Shown here piece by piece: positions 1 to 9,500 of a stretch of 47,365 nucleotides of DNA; positions within the stretch are counted from its first letter, which is position 1; every line of letters begins with the position of its first letter. The notes beneath the pieces are model-generated. The model did not search any database and had not been told where the DNA came from. It saw nothing but the letters and a program-made list of their open reading frames with translations. The stretch comes from Oscillospiraceae bacterium. GTDB lineage: Bacteria; Bacillota; Clostridia; Oscillospirales; CAG-382. The translations under genes and the position numbers were made by a program. Location: the NCBI GenBank assembly GCA_015064895.1, contig SVRI01000017.1, forward strand, positions 1 to 47,365, written 5' to 3'.

Positions 1-113
1 CCTATATGCTTGGATTTGTATCGGTTCACTATTTTTGCAGACTCTTCAACAAGCTTGTAGGTTTATCGCCTACCATGTATCAGAAAAGTATTAAGTCAAA
101 ACTCAGTTTATAG
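1..113 (+). CDS. AraC-family transcriptional regulator, C-terminal fragment (5' end outside window)
   Basis: Reading from base 3 in frame, about 36 residues remain before the TAG at 111-113. They match the last helix-turn-helix and tail of AraC/XylS regulators: a Met-Leu-Gly-Phe stretch, then HYFCRLFNKLVGLSPTMYQ. This is the usual 'GF.s..YF.r.FkK..G.sP..Y' signature, which contacts DNA. The ligand domain and most of the DNA-binding domain lie outside the window, so the target cannot be inferred. The gene converges on rubrerythrin and shares its terminator. Family assignment is fairly sure despite the short length. Confidence 0.75.
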   Translation, partial: YMLGFVSVHYFCRLFNKLVGLSPTMYQKSIKSKLSL

Positions 114-130
114 CTATAAAACTTTATGCA

Positions 131-160
131 AAAATGACGGCTCATCGCCGTCATTTTTTT
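131..160. terminator. Bidirectional Rho-independent terminator
   Basis: The inverted repeat AATGACGGC / GCCGTCATT has a 5-nt loop and is flanked by A-runs and T-runs on both sides. It can end the AraC-type gene arriving on the + strand (T7 tail) and the rubrerythrin gene arriving on the - strand. Confidence 0.85.
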
Positions 161-164
161 ACCG

Positions 165-701
165 TTAGTAATTCTTCTTCTCCACCTCAAAGTACCCCCT
201 ATCATGGAAGCACACAGGACAATGTTCGGGTGCAGACTTACCCACTTCAATATGACCGCAGACACGGCATATCCACATAGTTTCCTCACACTTAGAGAAT
301 ACCTGCTCGGTCTCAACATTTTTAAGAAGTGCCAAGAATCTTTCCTCGTGGCTTCTTTCAACGCTTGCGACACGTCTGAACTTTTCGGCTATCATGGGAA
401 AACCCTCATCTTCGGCATCCTTTGCAAAGCTTTCATACATTTCTGCCCATTCCCAATGCTCACCTTCTGCCGCAGCTTTAAGATTTGCCGTTGTACCGCC
501 TATTTTTCCAAGCTCTGCCGCCCACAGCTTTGCGTGCATCTTTTCGTTTTCTGCCGTAACTCTGAAAATTTCAGCTATCTGATGATAGCCTTCACTTTCG
601 GCAACCTCGGCGAAATATGTGTACTTATTTCTTGCCTGCGACTCACCGCCAAAGGCTTTTTCAAGGTTTTCACGTGTTTTACTGTTTCCCAAATCCATCA
701 T
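165..701 (-). CDS. Rubrerythrin
   Basis: A cytoplasmic non-haem iron protein that reduces hydrogen peroxide in anaerobes, fed by rubredoxin or NADH oxidoreductases. The 178 residues show the two expected parts. Residues about 5-135 are a ferritin-like four-helix domain carrying the di-iron Glu/His pattern ([32 protein letters not shown]). Residues about 143-175 are a rubredoxin-like FeS(4) knuckle (CRVCG ... CPVC). The start at 701 follows a strong GGAGGATATA ribosome site; a second Met directly follows. It is a single-gene unit. Repeat element A begins about 130 bp upstream of its start. No clear PerR box was recognised. Length and both metal sites are normal. Confidence 0.95.
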   Translation of the reverse strand: MMDLGNSKTRENLEKAFGGESQARNKYTYFAEVAESEGYHQIAEIFRVTAENEKMHAKLWAAELGKIGGTTANLKAAAEGEHWEWAEMYESFAKDAEDEGFPMIAEKFRRVASVERSHEERFLALLKNVETEQVFSKCEETMWICRVCGHIEVGKSAPEHCPVCFHDRGYFEVEKKNY

Positions 702-832
702 AATTATATCCTCCCATATATGTTTTGATATAATTATGCCCCAAAGACACTAACTTTAAACAAAAAAGGCATCTTGTATATTGAGACTTTTCATAGGGAA
801 TAAAGAGTTAAATAGTTTTTGTTATTCTTTCT

Positions 833-1523
833 GTACTTTTGCCCCGATGCAAGTCGGGATGCCCGACAGCAAATACACGGGGAATACTCGTAATAATCAG
901 ACTTTAATTGTCGCATAAACAACTTCATTTGTTTGTACTTTTGCCCCGATGCAAAAGTACCAAAAAATCTCCACTCAAAAAGAGGGGATGGCTCATTCGG
1001 GAAAAGCAAAGTGCAAAAAGACAAATTTTGACTCGGACAAATGAAACGGGATACTTCTACGAAGCCGTCAAAATTTGGATTCTACCAATTTCAATGATAC
1101 TGCCTCCCTCATTCCGCTGACCTCCCCTCTTTCGCCGTGGTGGCTTAACTCCCCTCATTTGTTTTGGTGCAAATTTGAAGTAAATTCTGTTGATTTGAAT
1201 GAATATTATCAACCGATGCATCTATGGTTATGCTTGAAATTGTTTTCGCGGGAATGAAAGTTTGAATTTTTGTAAATACTTGCCCGCGTTGTGAGAGGTA
1301 AGCCGCCGCGGGTCGGGAAAGCCCGACAGCAAATTCACGGGAAATTTCATTTATCCACCAATTATAGGTGTCGCACAAACAGTGTGAGGAGTTAAGCCTC
1401 CACGGCGAAAGAGGAGAGGTTAGCGCAGACTCGCCGAGATTGTGGTTTTTGCTGTTGTAGGTGTCGAGCCATCTCCTCTTTTTGAGTGGGCGGTTTTGGC
1501 ACTTTTGCCGAGCCAAAAGTGCA
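833..1523. repeat. Bipartite inverted element, copy A
   Basis: This non-coding element lies between rubrerythrin and murA. The left arm opens with hairpin GTACTTTTGC / GCAAAAGTAC (about 936-961), then AAAGAGGGGA pairing at distance with TCCCCTCTTT. The right arm, inverted, holds AAAGAGGAGA / TCTCCTCTTT and ends in hairpin GCACTTTTG / CAAAAGTGC (about 1500-1522). A CCCGCG ... CGCGGG stem sits before the right arm. The small ORFs inside it overlap each other on both strands and are not credible genes. Confidence 0.85.
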
Positions 1524-1621
1524 GAAAGTACGACCCACAGAGTTGAAACAATCAAAATTCAGAACATTAGCGGTCATTTTATGAACGTAACAGTCGTTTC
1601 TTTGCTTTCTCAAAGCATCAA

Positions 1622-1660
1622 TAAAAAAAGTCAGCAAGCAAAAAAACTCGCTGACTTTAA
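1622..1660 (-). terminator. Terminator of murA
   Basis: On the minus strand, AGTCAGCGAG pairs with CTTGCTGACT around a T-rich loop and is followed by a T-run. It sits 25 bp after the murA stop. Confidence 0.85.
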
Positions 1661-1685
1661 TTAATTCCCTTTTAAGACTTCCTTT

Positions 1686-2957
1686 TTATTCAGTAATAAG
1701 CTGAATATCCGCACCAACACCGCGAAGCTTGCCGCAGATATCCTCATAACCGCGTTGTATATGCTTGATATTATCAATTTCAGTAACACCCTCAGCCACA
1801 AGACCTGCAATAATAAACGCAGCACCTGCACGAAGGTCACACGCGGAAATATTTGCACCCTTAAGAGACGCACCGCCCAAAAATTCTGCCATCTTTCCGT
1901 CGGAAACCTTAACAGCCGCACCCATCTTGTAAAGCTCATCGCAATACTTGAAGCGGTTATCCCATACGCCTTCACGCATGGTAGATTTGCCGTCGGCAAT
2001 GCACATAAGAACACCCATCTGGGGGTTCATATCAGTCGGGAAACCGGGATAAGGCAGAGTTTTTACATTAACACCTGTCAGCTCGCCTACATATTTAACT
2101 CTTACAGCATCATCGTATTCTTCAACCTCGACACCCATGTCCTGAAGCTTTGCAGTAATGGATTCAAGGTGCTTTGGAATAACATTTGTAACGGTAAGCT
2201 CGCCCTTTGTGGCTGCTGCCGCAATCATAAATGTACCTGCCTCAATCATATCGGGTACAATTTCATATGTAACACCGTAAAGCTTTTCAACACCGCGAAT
2301 CTTGATTGTATCTGTACCTGCACCGGAAATATCGGCACCGGCAGAGTTCAAGAAGTTTGCAAGGTCAACGACATGAGGTTCTCTTGCCGCATTGTCAATG
2401 ACGGTAGTACCGGGTACTTTTACTGCCGCAAGAATTGCGTTGATTGTTGCACCGACAGAAACAATATCCATAAATACAGAATCACCGCAAAGACCGTCCT
2501 TGCCCGAAGAAATGACTACCGATTTAGTGTCATCATCACATACAACCTTTGCACCCAAAGCCTCAAAAGCCTTAATATGCTGGTCAATGGGACGTGCACC
2601 GATTTCACAGCCGCCGGGGTATGCCGCCTTTGCATGACCGAATCTTCCAAGCTCTGCACCGAGTATGTAGTAGGATGCACGCATCTTTCGTACAAGCTCA
2701 AAGGGAGCACTGCCCGGTACGATATCGGTTGTATCAATTTCAAAGGTGGTTTTATCAAGCTTTGTAACCTTTGCCCCCATGCTTCTGAGAATGTCAAAGG
2801 ATGCTGTTACATCGCTGATAAGAGGTATGTTATGAAGAACACACTTTCCTTCTGTAAGTATTGTTCCAAAGATAATGGCAACGGCAGAATTTTTCATTCC
2901 GCCGACTTTTATTTCGCCGTGCAGAGGCTTTTTGCCCTTTATGACAATTTTATCCAT
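1686..2957 (-). CDS. murA: UDP-N-acetylglucosamine 1-carboxyvinyltransferase
   Basis: Catalyses the first committed step of peptidoglycan synthesis in the cytoplasm, moving enolpyruvate from PEP to UDP-GlcNAc. The 423-residue length is typical. Lys22-Asn23 (GGMKNSAV) are the conserved substrate contacts. The catalytic Cys, target of fosfomycin, is Cys117 in PGGCEIGARPIDQHI. The start at 2957 has a GGAGG site 8-9 nt upstream. A good promoter lies at 3034-3062, so it can be transcribed independently of the genes upstream on the same strand, although those end only about 125 bp away. Clostridia often carry two murA paralogues; whether this is MurA1 or MurA2 cannot be told here. Confidence 0.96.
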   Translation of the reverse strand: MDKIVIKGKKPLHGEIKVGGMKNSAVAIIFGTILTEGKCVLHNIPLISDVTASFDILRSMGAKVTKLDKTTFEIDTTDIVPGSAPFELVRKMRASYYILGAELGRFGHAKAAYPGGCEIGARPIDQHIKAFEALGAKVVCDDDTKSVVISSGKDGLCGDSVFMDIVSVGATINAILAAVKVPGTTVIDNAAREPHVVDLANFLNSAGADISGAGTDTIKIRGVEKLYGVTYEIVPDMIEAGTFMIAAAATKGELTVTNVIPKHLESITAKLQDMGVEVEEYDDAVRVKYVGELTGVNVKTLPYPGFPTDMNPQMGVLMCIADGKSTMREGVWDNRFKYCDELYKMGAAVKVSDGKMAEFLGGASLKGANISACDLRAGAAFIIAGLVAEGVTEIDNIKHIQRGYEDICGKLRGVGADIQLITE

Positions 2958-3033
2958 TATTTTGCCTCCAATAATAATTATGAAAAGGATTTAAAATCCA
3001 TATACTCAATATTCCCTTGGTATTATAACATAC

Positions 3034-3062
3034 ATTATACCAAAAATAAACAGTTATTGCAA
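3034..3062 (-). promoter_or_regulatory. Sigma-A-type promoter of murA
   Basis: On the minus strand TTGCAA (3057-3062), a 17-bp spacer, then TATAAT (3034-3039). A second TATAAT-like box follows about 10 bp downstream. Confidence 0.7.
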
Positions 3063-3083
3063 AAATTAAAACTTTGCTAATAA

Positions 3084-3983
3084 TTAAAGTGCTTCAAAAT
3101 ATTCCTTCTTAACAGCACCGTTCTTATCGGTATATGTTATTTCCCAACCCGGAACGACAAAGAATCTTCCGTCTTCGGATTTACGAAGGAAATACACATG
3201 TCTTTCCTCATTGATTTTACTTATTTTTTCAAGATTAAGCTTATACAGAACATTTACGCCGTTCATGAGCTTATTGTGATACTTAGGCTTTATCTTTCCT
3301 GTAATCCATGAGCCTGAGATATCAACAACCTCACCCTCATAAAAGGCAAAATTGAGAAATACATCGGGTATATCATATCCGTCGATTACTTGTATAACCG
3401 AGACGAATACATACTCATCACTGTAGGAGCTTCCGCAGATACGGTAAGAGAAATCTGCACTGTCGCTCAGTCCCGTAATAAGCGTTTTTATCATTTTTCT
3501 GTTTCCGTCGCTTATTCCGTCTGTCTGCTCATTGAAATTTGGGCTTACAGAGCTGTCAATATTTATGCCCGTCTTTGAAAATCTGAAAAACAGGTCATTA
3601 TCATTCATAACAATTCTGCCAAGCTCTCTGTCGGTAACGGATGAATCGTAAATACCCACCGAGACACCGTCAGGCATGTCAAAGTCAAGGGTCGTCACCT
3701 TGTTTTCATATATTTTTTCAACCAAAGTTCTGACTACTTTATCCTGATATGCATCTACGGATGTAAACTCAACGCTGTAAATATCCTTTTCCGGAATTTT
3801 CCTGTCAATAACGGCAGGGTCAATTTCTACACCCGATGACGAAAGATTTTCAACCGCATCGACAACAAATTCATCGGATAGATAGTTTGTATTTTTATAT
3901 TCTTTTCTGTAAAGTACAAAAAAAGTAATGGACAAAGCACAGAAAAGGACAATAAGCAATCTGCAAATTGTACGTCCCTCCAT
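3084..3983 (-). CDS. Membrane-anchored protein, YycI-like
   Basis: A 299-residue protein if started at 3983. This start is chosen because its ATG overlaps the upstream stop in the form TAATG and a GGAGGTG site sits 7 nt before it; a longer ORF start would lie inside the upstream gene. Residues about 7-25 form one hydrophobic helix after a short basic N-terminus, followed by a soluble extracytoplasmic region of about 270 residues without cysteine pairs or enzyme motifs. Length, topology and translational coupling to a larger anchored partner recall the YycH/YycI pair, which regulates the WalK sensor kinase in Bacillus. That is inference from architecture; the sequence alone does not prove it. 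No kinase or response regulator is nearby. Confidence 0.45.
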   Translation of the reverse strand: MEGRTICRLLIVLFCALSITFFVLYRKEYKNTNYLSDEFVVDAVENLSSSGVEIDPAVIDRKIPEKDIYSVEFTSVDAYQDKVVRTLVEKIYENKVTTLDFDMPDGVSVGIYDSSVTDRELGRIVMNDNDLFFRFSKTGINIDSSVSPNFNEQTDGISDGNRKMIKTLITGLSDSADFSYRICGSSYSDEYVFVSVIQVIDGYDIPDVFLNFAFYEGEVVDISGSWITGKIKPKYHNKLMNGVNVLYKLNLEKISKINEERHVYFLRKSEDGRFFVVPGWEITYTDKNGAVKKEYFEAL

Positions 3984-5404
3984 TATTTTTGCACCTCCGT
4001 TTCGGAAGCTACCCTGACCCATCCGAGACTCATATAATCGGGCAAGTCCTTTGAGGGTACGAGCATGGCATAAATACAACAGCCGTCGTCATAATCTGTC
4101 TCGGTTGAGCCGTCATCAAGCAAAGCGTTGCTGTACTTCTGAGGCAAAACCAAAGAATAGTCATCAATCTTTTCACATGAAATGGCATAAAATTCAGCAG
4201 ATATTAAGGAATCATTGCTGATTCTGAAGCAGGCATCATATGCATTTTCCGTAACAATTATACCTTCGGCAAAATACTTGAGATAAAGTGCAAAATCGTC
4301 GGTATCATTATTGTAATCCATGCCTACAATGCTGTACATAAGTAAATTATCCTCACGAAGATTAAGCCTGTTAATAAGATTTTTAACGGCAATCACCTTG
4401 TCATCTAAAGAATATCCCGTATTTCCTTCGGGAGAATACTTGAGATATTCGTCAAGAAGTATACCGCCGGAGGTTGCATTTATAACAACACGTCCGTCTT
4501 GATATATGGCAATTTCCTTATCTTCCTCGACATAGTTTATTACTGTCTCTTTGGAATTTTTTGATGAAAAGTCCTTGACAAAGCTTGTATTTACTGCAAA
4601 TACATCAAAAAGATTCTCAATCCACGGTGTTTCTTTATCTGTACCTTCAGTAGCGGGAAAAGCAGAAATTTTATACTTACCCGACACAAATGACGAGGAA
4701 AGCATGGGATGAATATCCTTTGAATCATCAAACTCAAAATAGGAATATCCGTCACTGATATCATATGTTTCTGCAAACAGTTTGCCATAGTCAATGTCCT
4801 CTGCGGGATACATCATTTGAATATCATTTGCAGAAGAAACGGCAATACCGTAAAGATTGTTGTTTTCATCGGGTAAAATAAAGAGATTTTTGACAAAAAA
4901 CAAATTTTCGCCGTCTTTTTCATAGTACCCGTCACCTATACACGACAGAAAAACACCTGATGCTATGTCGTCATAGAAGCTCAAAAGCATATAATTTTCG
5001 GAATTTTTAATTGTATCAATGAAAAGAAATTTCTCATCATCAGACGAAAACTCCATACTCTTATCACTACCCGAAAAAAGGCTCTTTAAAGGCTCATATA
5101 TCATATTTTCAATAGAGCGTCTTGAAGTGGTATCGGGACATGCCGCAATCATACTTCTGCCCTTCTTGACACCCACAAAAACAGGCTCAATAAGGTCATC
5201 GCTATAGGTAATGTTCTCGGATGCCGCAGTTCTGAGAAGGGAAATTTTATCCTTTTCGGACATGGCGGGTAGAGATGACTTTTTGCCGTTCATCTTGATA
5301 TTTATATACATACCGCATGTTATGAGCATGGTAATAAAAAGCAGTGCGGCAATGACAATTTCAACCTTTGCAAGTATACGTGAAAGCTTTTCCTTTTTCG
5401 GCAT
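3983..5404 (-). CDS. Membrane-anchored protein, YycH-like
   Basis: A 473-residue protein. Residues about 13-33 are a transmembrane helix after a lysine-rich N-terminus (MPKKEKLSRI), followed by a long extracytoplasmic region rich in Asp, Glu and Ser with beta-type spacing. An AAAGGAGG site lies upstream. It overlaps the next gene by one base (TAATG), so the two products are probably made in stoichiometric amounts. It starts about 76 bp after rbfA and probably belongs to the same long transcript. The size (YycH is about 450 aa) and order (large then small) fit a YycH-YycI pair. No signature is strong enough for a firm name. Confidence 0.45.
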   Translation of the reverse strand: MPKKEKLSRILAKVEIVIAALLFITMLITCGMYINIKMNGKKSSLPAMSEKDKISLLRTAASENITYSDDLIEPVFVGVKKGRSMIAACPDTTSRRSIENMIYEPLKSLFSGSDKSMEFSSDDEKFLFIDTIKNSENYMLLSFYDDIASGVFLSCIGDGYYEKDGENLFFVKNLFILPDENNNLYGIAVSSANDIQMMYPAEDIDYGKLFAETYDISDGYSYFEFDDSKDIHPMLSSSFVSGKYKISAFPATEGTDKETPWIENLFDVFAVNTSFVKDFSSKNSKETVINYVEEDKEIAIYQDGRVVINATSGGILLDEYLKYSPEGNTGYSLDDKVIAVKNLINRLNLREDNLLMYSIVGMDYNNDTDDFALYLKYFAEGIIVTENAYDACFRISNDSLISAEFYAISCEKIDDYSLVLPQKYSNALLDDGSTETDYDDGCCIYAMLVPSKDLPDYMSLGWVRVASETEVQK

Positions 5405-5480
5405 TTCTGCAGCCTCCTTTCAGAAAATGTCAAACAAGCGGTGTCAAAAAAGCATATTACTTTCCTTTCACCGCTGTCTG

Positions 5481-5828
5481 TCAGATGTTTTTGAGAATCT
5501 CTGCAATTTTCGCACCGTGCTCCATACCTTCGTCATAGACAAAGTTAAGCTCGGGCGTGTTTCTGAGATTAAGTCTTGATGAAAGCTCGTGTCTTATATA
5601 GCCGAGTGCAGACTTAATTCCCGCCTTTACTTCCTTGGGGTCGCCGTTCATTACGCTGTAATGAATCTTGCAGTACTTCTGGTCGGCGGTTGTTTCTGTT
5701 CTTGTAATGCTTATAAAACACTTTGATACTCTCGGGTCTTTAACATCCTTGAGAATATACATAAGCTCTCTTGCAATTTCTTCGTTCACCCTGTCTGTAT
5801 GGTGAACAATTTTCTTTTTAACAGGCAT
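5481..5828 (-). CDS. rbfA: 30S ribosome-binding factor A
   Basis: A small cytoplasmic KH-type protein that binds free 30S subunits and assists 16S rRNA 5'-end maturation. The 115 residues show the family pattern: RVNEEIARELMYIL, then VKDPRVS, then the YCKIHYSV strand and the C-terminal ALGYIRHELSSRL ... TPELNFVYDEGMEHGAKI block. It follows infB with a gap of only two bases, as in most Bacillota. Confidence 0.95.
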   Translation of the reverse strand: MPVKKKIVHHTDRVNEEIARELMYILKDVKDPRVSKCFISITRTETTADQKYCKIHYSVMNGDPKEVKAGIKSALGYIRHELSSRLNLRNTPELNFVYDEGMEHGAKIAEILKNI

Positions 5829-5830
5829 AT

Positions 5831-8779
5831 TTAACCTCTTTTAATTTCTTCCATGATAAAGGCTTCGAGGATATCGTTTTCCTTGATATCGTTAAAGCGT
5901 TCAAGACCGATACCGCATTCATAGCCTGTAGCAACTTCCTTAACGTCATCCTTGAAACGTCTGAGAGATGCAATCTTGTCTTCAAATATTACAACACCGT
6001 CTCTTACTACTCTTATCTGGCAAGCTCTTGTAATCTTACCGTCCTGAACATAAGAACCTGCGATAAAGCCGACGCCGGGAACCTTAATGGTCTGACGTAC
6101 CTGTGCTCTACCCATTACAACTTCCTTGTATTCGGGAGCAAGCATACCGTTGATAGCAGCGGTGATTTCTTCGATACATTCGTAGATAACTCTGTAGGTT
6201 CTGATATCTACTTCCTGGTCTTCGGCAGAATCTACAGCCGCCTTGTCGGGTCTTACGTTAAAGCCGACAACGATTGCATTTGAAGCAGAAGCAAGCATTA
6301 CGTCGTTTTCTGTAATACCGCCTGCTGCCGAGTGAATAACCTTAACTCGTACTTCTTCGTTAGACAGCTTTTCAAGGCTTGATTTAACAGCTTCGGCAGA
6401 ACCCTGAACGTCTGCCTTAACGATGATTGCAAGTTCCTTAGTACCTTCCTTGAGCTGGTCAAAGAGAGTGTCGAGAGAAACCTTTGCGTTAGCCTTGAAG
6501 ATTTCTTCCTTAGCCTTCATCTTTCTTTCGTCAACGAGTGCCTTTGCCATTCTTTCATCGGCAACAACTCTGAATTCGTCACCGCCTTCGGGTGCTTCCG
6601 AAAGACCTGTGATTTCAACGGGAACGGAAGGACCTGCTTCCTTTACAGTATTGCCCTTATAGTCTGTCATGGCTCTGACATGTCCTATGGCAGTACCTGC
6701 AATAACAACGTCACCTCTGTGAAGTACACCGTGCTGTACAAGAACCGTAGCAACGGGACCTCTGCCCTTATCAAGCTTTGCTTCAATTACGATACCCTTT
6801 GCATCGCACTTGGGATTAGCCTTAAGCTCCTTCATGTCGGCAACAAGAAGTACCATTTCAAGAAGCTCGTCTATACCCTTATGCTGGATAGCCGAAACGG
6901 GAACACAGATAGTATCTCCGCCCCATTCTTCGGGAATAAGCTCATAATTTGCAAGAGCCTGCTTAACATTATCAATATTAGCCGAGGGCTTATCTATCTT
7001 GTTGATGGCAACAATGATGGAAACGCCTGCAGCCTTTGCGTGGTTGATAGCTTCAACTGTCTGAGGCATGATACCGTCATCGGCAGCAACAACAAGGATT
7101 GCAATATCTGTTGCCTGTGCACCGCGGGCACGCATTGCAGTAAACGCTTCATGGCCGGGTGTGTCGAGGAATGTGATATCTCTGTCGTTGATTCTAACTC
7201 TGTACGCACCGATATGCTGTGTGATACCGCCGGCTTCCCCTGCAGTAACATTTGCGTTTCTGATAGCGTCAAGAAGCGAAGTCTTACCGTGGTCAACGTG
7301 ACCCATTACGCAGACAACAGGGCTTCTTTCAACAAGGTCGGACTCATTTTCAGCAGCCTGTTCTTCCTCTGTACCGAAGAGCTTTTCTTCAATCGAAAGA
7401 ACAACCTCTCTTTCGCAGGCAATACCCATTTCATCTGCAAGAAGGTATGCTGTGTCAAAGTCAACAATCTTATTTGCACCAACCGCATCCATGGGAAGTC
7501 CCATCATAAGAAGCTTCTTGATTACTTCACCTGTTGTAATCATAAGCTTTGATGCAAGGTCGGAAATCATAATGTCTTCGCCAACGGTAATGGGACCTGT
7601 GAACTTAACGGTAGGAGCAGGAGCCGGCTGATGACCCTTATTCTTACCCTTCTTGCCCTTACCGTTAAAGGTAGGCATAAAGTCACGTGCTGCGGCTTCA
7701 TTTCTGATATTCTTGCCGCCGACACCCTTCTGGGGTCCCTGTGCCTTCTTCTGCTTACCGCCCTTGGGGCCTCTTTCGTTGTCAAGAGCATCGGGAACGA
7801 GATTGTCGAGTCTTTCATCATACTTTGAAAGGTCAACCTCGCTTGTTCTGATGTCAACTACTACCTTTCCTTCTGCATCAACCTCATGCTGTGCACCCTC
7901 GATTCTTGTGCCTGCATAACGGCTTCTGATTCTGCCGTCGGCATCGTAAACAGGTTTGAGGCTGGGCTGACGTACCGACTGGTTTTCGTCATCCTTATCT
8001 CTGGACTGATTAAATGCGTTCTTCTGGAATTTGGGTTTTGCAGGAGCCTGCTTTGGTGTATCAACATTTACAAAGCCGTCCTTTGTAAACTTTACGTTTG
8101 CGTACTTATCAAAGCGTTCATTCTTATCAAACTTGGGATAGTTTTCAACGGTTCTTCCCTCCTGCTTTGCAAGAGCCGCACCCTCTTTTGCTATCTTACC
8201 GATCTGCTTTTCAATCTGTCTTTCATTGTAGCTCATGCCGCCCTGCTGACCCTGAGGTCTGTCGCCGTAAGGCTTCTTTTCAAAGGGCTTCTTACCCTGA
8301 TCGAAAGGCTTCTTTTCGAAAGGCTTTTTACCCTGATCAAAGGGCTTCTTTTCAACGCCGGACTGAGGCTTCTGACCTTCGGGCTTTCTTTCAAAGGAAG
8401 GCTTGTTTTCCACTGTCTTTACTTCGGACTTTGCCTGTGCCTTCTTAGGTTCTTCTGCCTTAGGTTCAACCTTAGCTTCAGTCTTGGGTTCAGCCTCCTC
8501 TTCAACCTTAGGTTCTTCCTTTACCTCTGCCTTTTCTTCCTTTTTAGGTTCAACCTTCTTGGGTTCTTCCTTTTTGGGAGAAAGGTAGGAAGCAATATCC
8601 TCCACAGTACTGTTCATTGTATAGTGCTGGAGTATAATGCTTGTTTCTTCATATTCAAGTGTCGAAGAAGCAGACTTTCCGTCAAAGCCCTTTTCCTTTA
8701 AAAGCTCAACAAGATCCTTGCTCTTGACACCCATATCTTTTGCAAAATTACTGAGTTTAAGTTTTGTATTTATTGGCAT
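5831..8779 (-). CDS. infB: Translation initiation factor IF-2
   Basis: GTPase that brings fMet-tRNA to the 30S subunit and promotes subunit joining. It is 982 residues when started at 8779: a GGAGGTG site precedes it, and the upstream gene ends one base before. A longer reading of 25 codons lies inside ylxQ. An N-terminal IF2_N helical domain (residues about 1-60) is followed by a long low-complexity linker of Lys/Glu/Pro repeats, including a short duplicated [12 protein letters not shown] unit. The GTPase core shows G1 [13 protein letters not shown]3 DTPGHEAF and G4 NKID, followed by domains II-IV. The length is long because of the linker, as is common in this factor. Confidence 0.97.
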   Translation of the reverse strand: MPINTKLKLSNFAKDMGVKSKDLVELLKEKGFDGKSASSTLEYEETSIILQHYTMNSTVEDIASYLSPKKEEPKKVEPKKEEKAEVKEEPKVEEEAEPKTEAKVEPKAEEPKKAQAKSEVKTVENKPSFERKPEGQKPQSGVEKKPFDQGKKPFEKKPFDQGKKPFEKKPYGDRPQGQQGGMSYNERQIEKQIGKIAKEGAALAKQEGRTVENYPKFDKNERFDKYANVKFTKDGFVNVDTPKQAPAKPKFQKNAFNQSRDKDDENQSVRQPSLKPVYDADGRIRSRYAGTRIEGAQHEVDAEGKVVVDIRTSEVDLSKYDERLDNLVPDALDNERGPKGGKQKKAQGPQKGVGGKNIRNEAAARDFMPTFNGKGKKGKNKGHQPAPAPTVKFTGPITVGEDIMISDLASKLMITTGEVIKKLLMMGLPMDAVGANKIVDFDTAYLLADEMGIACEREVVLSIEEKLFGTEEEQAAENESDLVERSPVVCVMGHVDHGKTSLLDAIRNANVTAGEAGGITQHIGAYRVRINDRDITFLDTPGHEAFTAMRARGAQATDIAILVVAADDGIMPQTVEAINHAKAAGVSIIVAINKIDKPSANIDNVKQALANYELIPEEWGGDTICVPVSAIQHKGIDELLEMVLLVADMKELKANPKCDAKGIVIEAKLDKGRGPVATVLVQHGVLHRGDVVIAGTAIGHVRAMTDYKGNTVKEAGPSVPVEITGLSEAPEGGDEFRVVADERMAKALVDERKMKAKEEIFKANAKVSLDTLFDQLKEGTKELAIIVKADVQGSAEAVKSSLEKLSNEEVRVKVIHSAAGGITENDVMLASASNAIVVGFNVRPDKAAVDSAEDQEVDIRTYRVIYECIEEITAAINGMLAPEYKEVVMGRAQVRQTIKVPGVGFIAGSYVQDGKITRACQIRVVRDGVVIFEDKIASLRRFKDDVKEVATGYECGIGLERFNDIKENDILEAFIMEEIKRG

Positions 8780-8780
8780 A

Positions 8781-9161
8781 TTACTGCTGCACCTCCGTAT
8801 TTTCTGTGTGAACCTCGTTATAAATTTTACGGCAAATATTGACAAAGCCTTCATCGAGTATGGCGGCGCTTGAAGTGCCGTTATTTTTACCGAGTCTTTG
8901 TCCGAGAGTCAATTTATCGGCTTTAAGAAAAATCAACTCTACGTTATGGTATGAGCACGAGTCATTGAATCTCTTTAGAGTGTTTGCCGAAAGGTCTGAT
9001 GCACAAACAACAAGCTTTGCCTTGCCGCATCTTATGTTTTCGACGCACATTTCGGTGCCCATGACACATTTTCCCGCACGTTTCGCAAGTCCGAATGCAT
9101 TTATGATTCTGTCCTCGCATACTGCAATTTCATCGGGAGTAAAAGAAAACTCTTTATTCAT
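8781..9161 (-). CDS. ylxQ: L7Ae-family ribosome-associated protein YlxQ
   Basis: A 126-residue RNA-binding protein of the L7Ae/L30e fold, which recognises kink-turn RNA. The segment [19 protein letters not shown] ... [16 protein letters not shown] is typical of YlxQ. The start overlaps the ylxR stop as ATGA, so the two are translationally coupled. Its exact cellular role is not established. Confidence 0.9.
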   Translation of the reverse strand: MNKEFSFTPDEIAVCEDRIINAFGLAKRAGKCVMGTEMCVENIRCGKAKLVVCASDLSANTLKRFNDSCSYHNVELIFLKADKLTLGQRLGKNNGTSSAAILDEGFVNICRKIYNEVHTENTEVQQ

Positions 9162-9439
9162 TCATTTACCTCCGCACAAAGCTGCATCTTCATTTCGTCA
9201 TATACAGAATCCGGAATTTCAACCTCAAGACATCTTTCGATTCTCTTTGATTTAAGAGCCTTTTCAAAGCAGGACACGCTCTTACAAATATATGCGCCTC
9301 TGCCCGATTTCTTTCCCACAAGGTCGATTACAACATCTCCCTCGGGTGTTCTGACAACTCTTATAAGCTCCTTTTTCGGTCTTTTTTCGTTACATCCCAT
9401 GCACTTGCGTTCGGGAACTTTTTTTACTATATTTGCCAT
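9158..9439 (-). CDS. ylxR: YlxR / RnpM RNA-binding protein
   Basis: A 93-residue basic protein with the DUF448 pattern: RKCMGCNEKRPKKELIRVVR near the start, then GRGAYIC and a C-terminal CFEKALKSKRIER helix. In Bacillus subtilis the homologue has been reported to bind and modulate RNase P RNA. It lies in its usual place between nusA and ylxQ. Confidence 0.93.
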   Translation of the reverse strand: MANIVKKVPERKCMGCNEKRPKKELIRVVRTPEGDVVIDLVGKKSGRGAYICKSVSCFEKALKSKRIERCLEVEIPDSVYDEMKMQLCAEVNE

Positions 9440-9500
9440 ATTACATCACCTTTTCCGGTGTGTCCTTTCATAACAAATTACACAAAGATTAAAATGTCGA

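Noticed and set aside
833..1523. Bipartite elements as insertion sequences
   Set aside because: No copy contains a transposase-like frame. The longest internal frames are repeat-derived and inconsistent between copies.
1755..3080. A 441-codon open frame on the + strand antisense to murA
   Set aside because: It mirrors murA codon by codon, is rich in Cys/Asn/His with no family resemblance, and murA is unmistakable. The same reasoning removes long antisense frames in infB (6680-7552, 7886-8701) and opposite the oxidoreductase (30483-31382).
5405..5480. Terminator between rbfA and the YycH-like gene
   Set aside because: AGCGGTG/CACCGCT can pair, but the loop holds the T-run and no T-tail follows, so continuous transcription is more likely.
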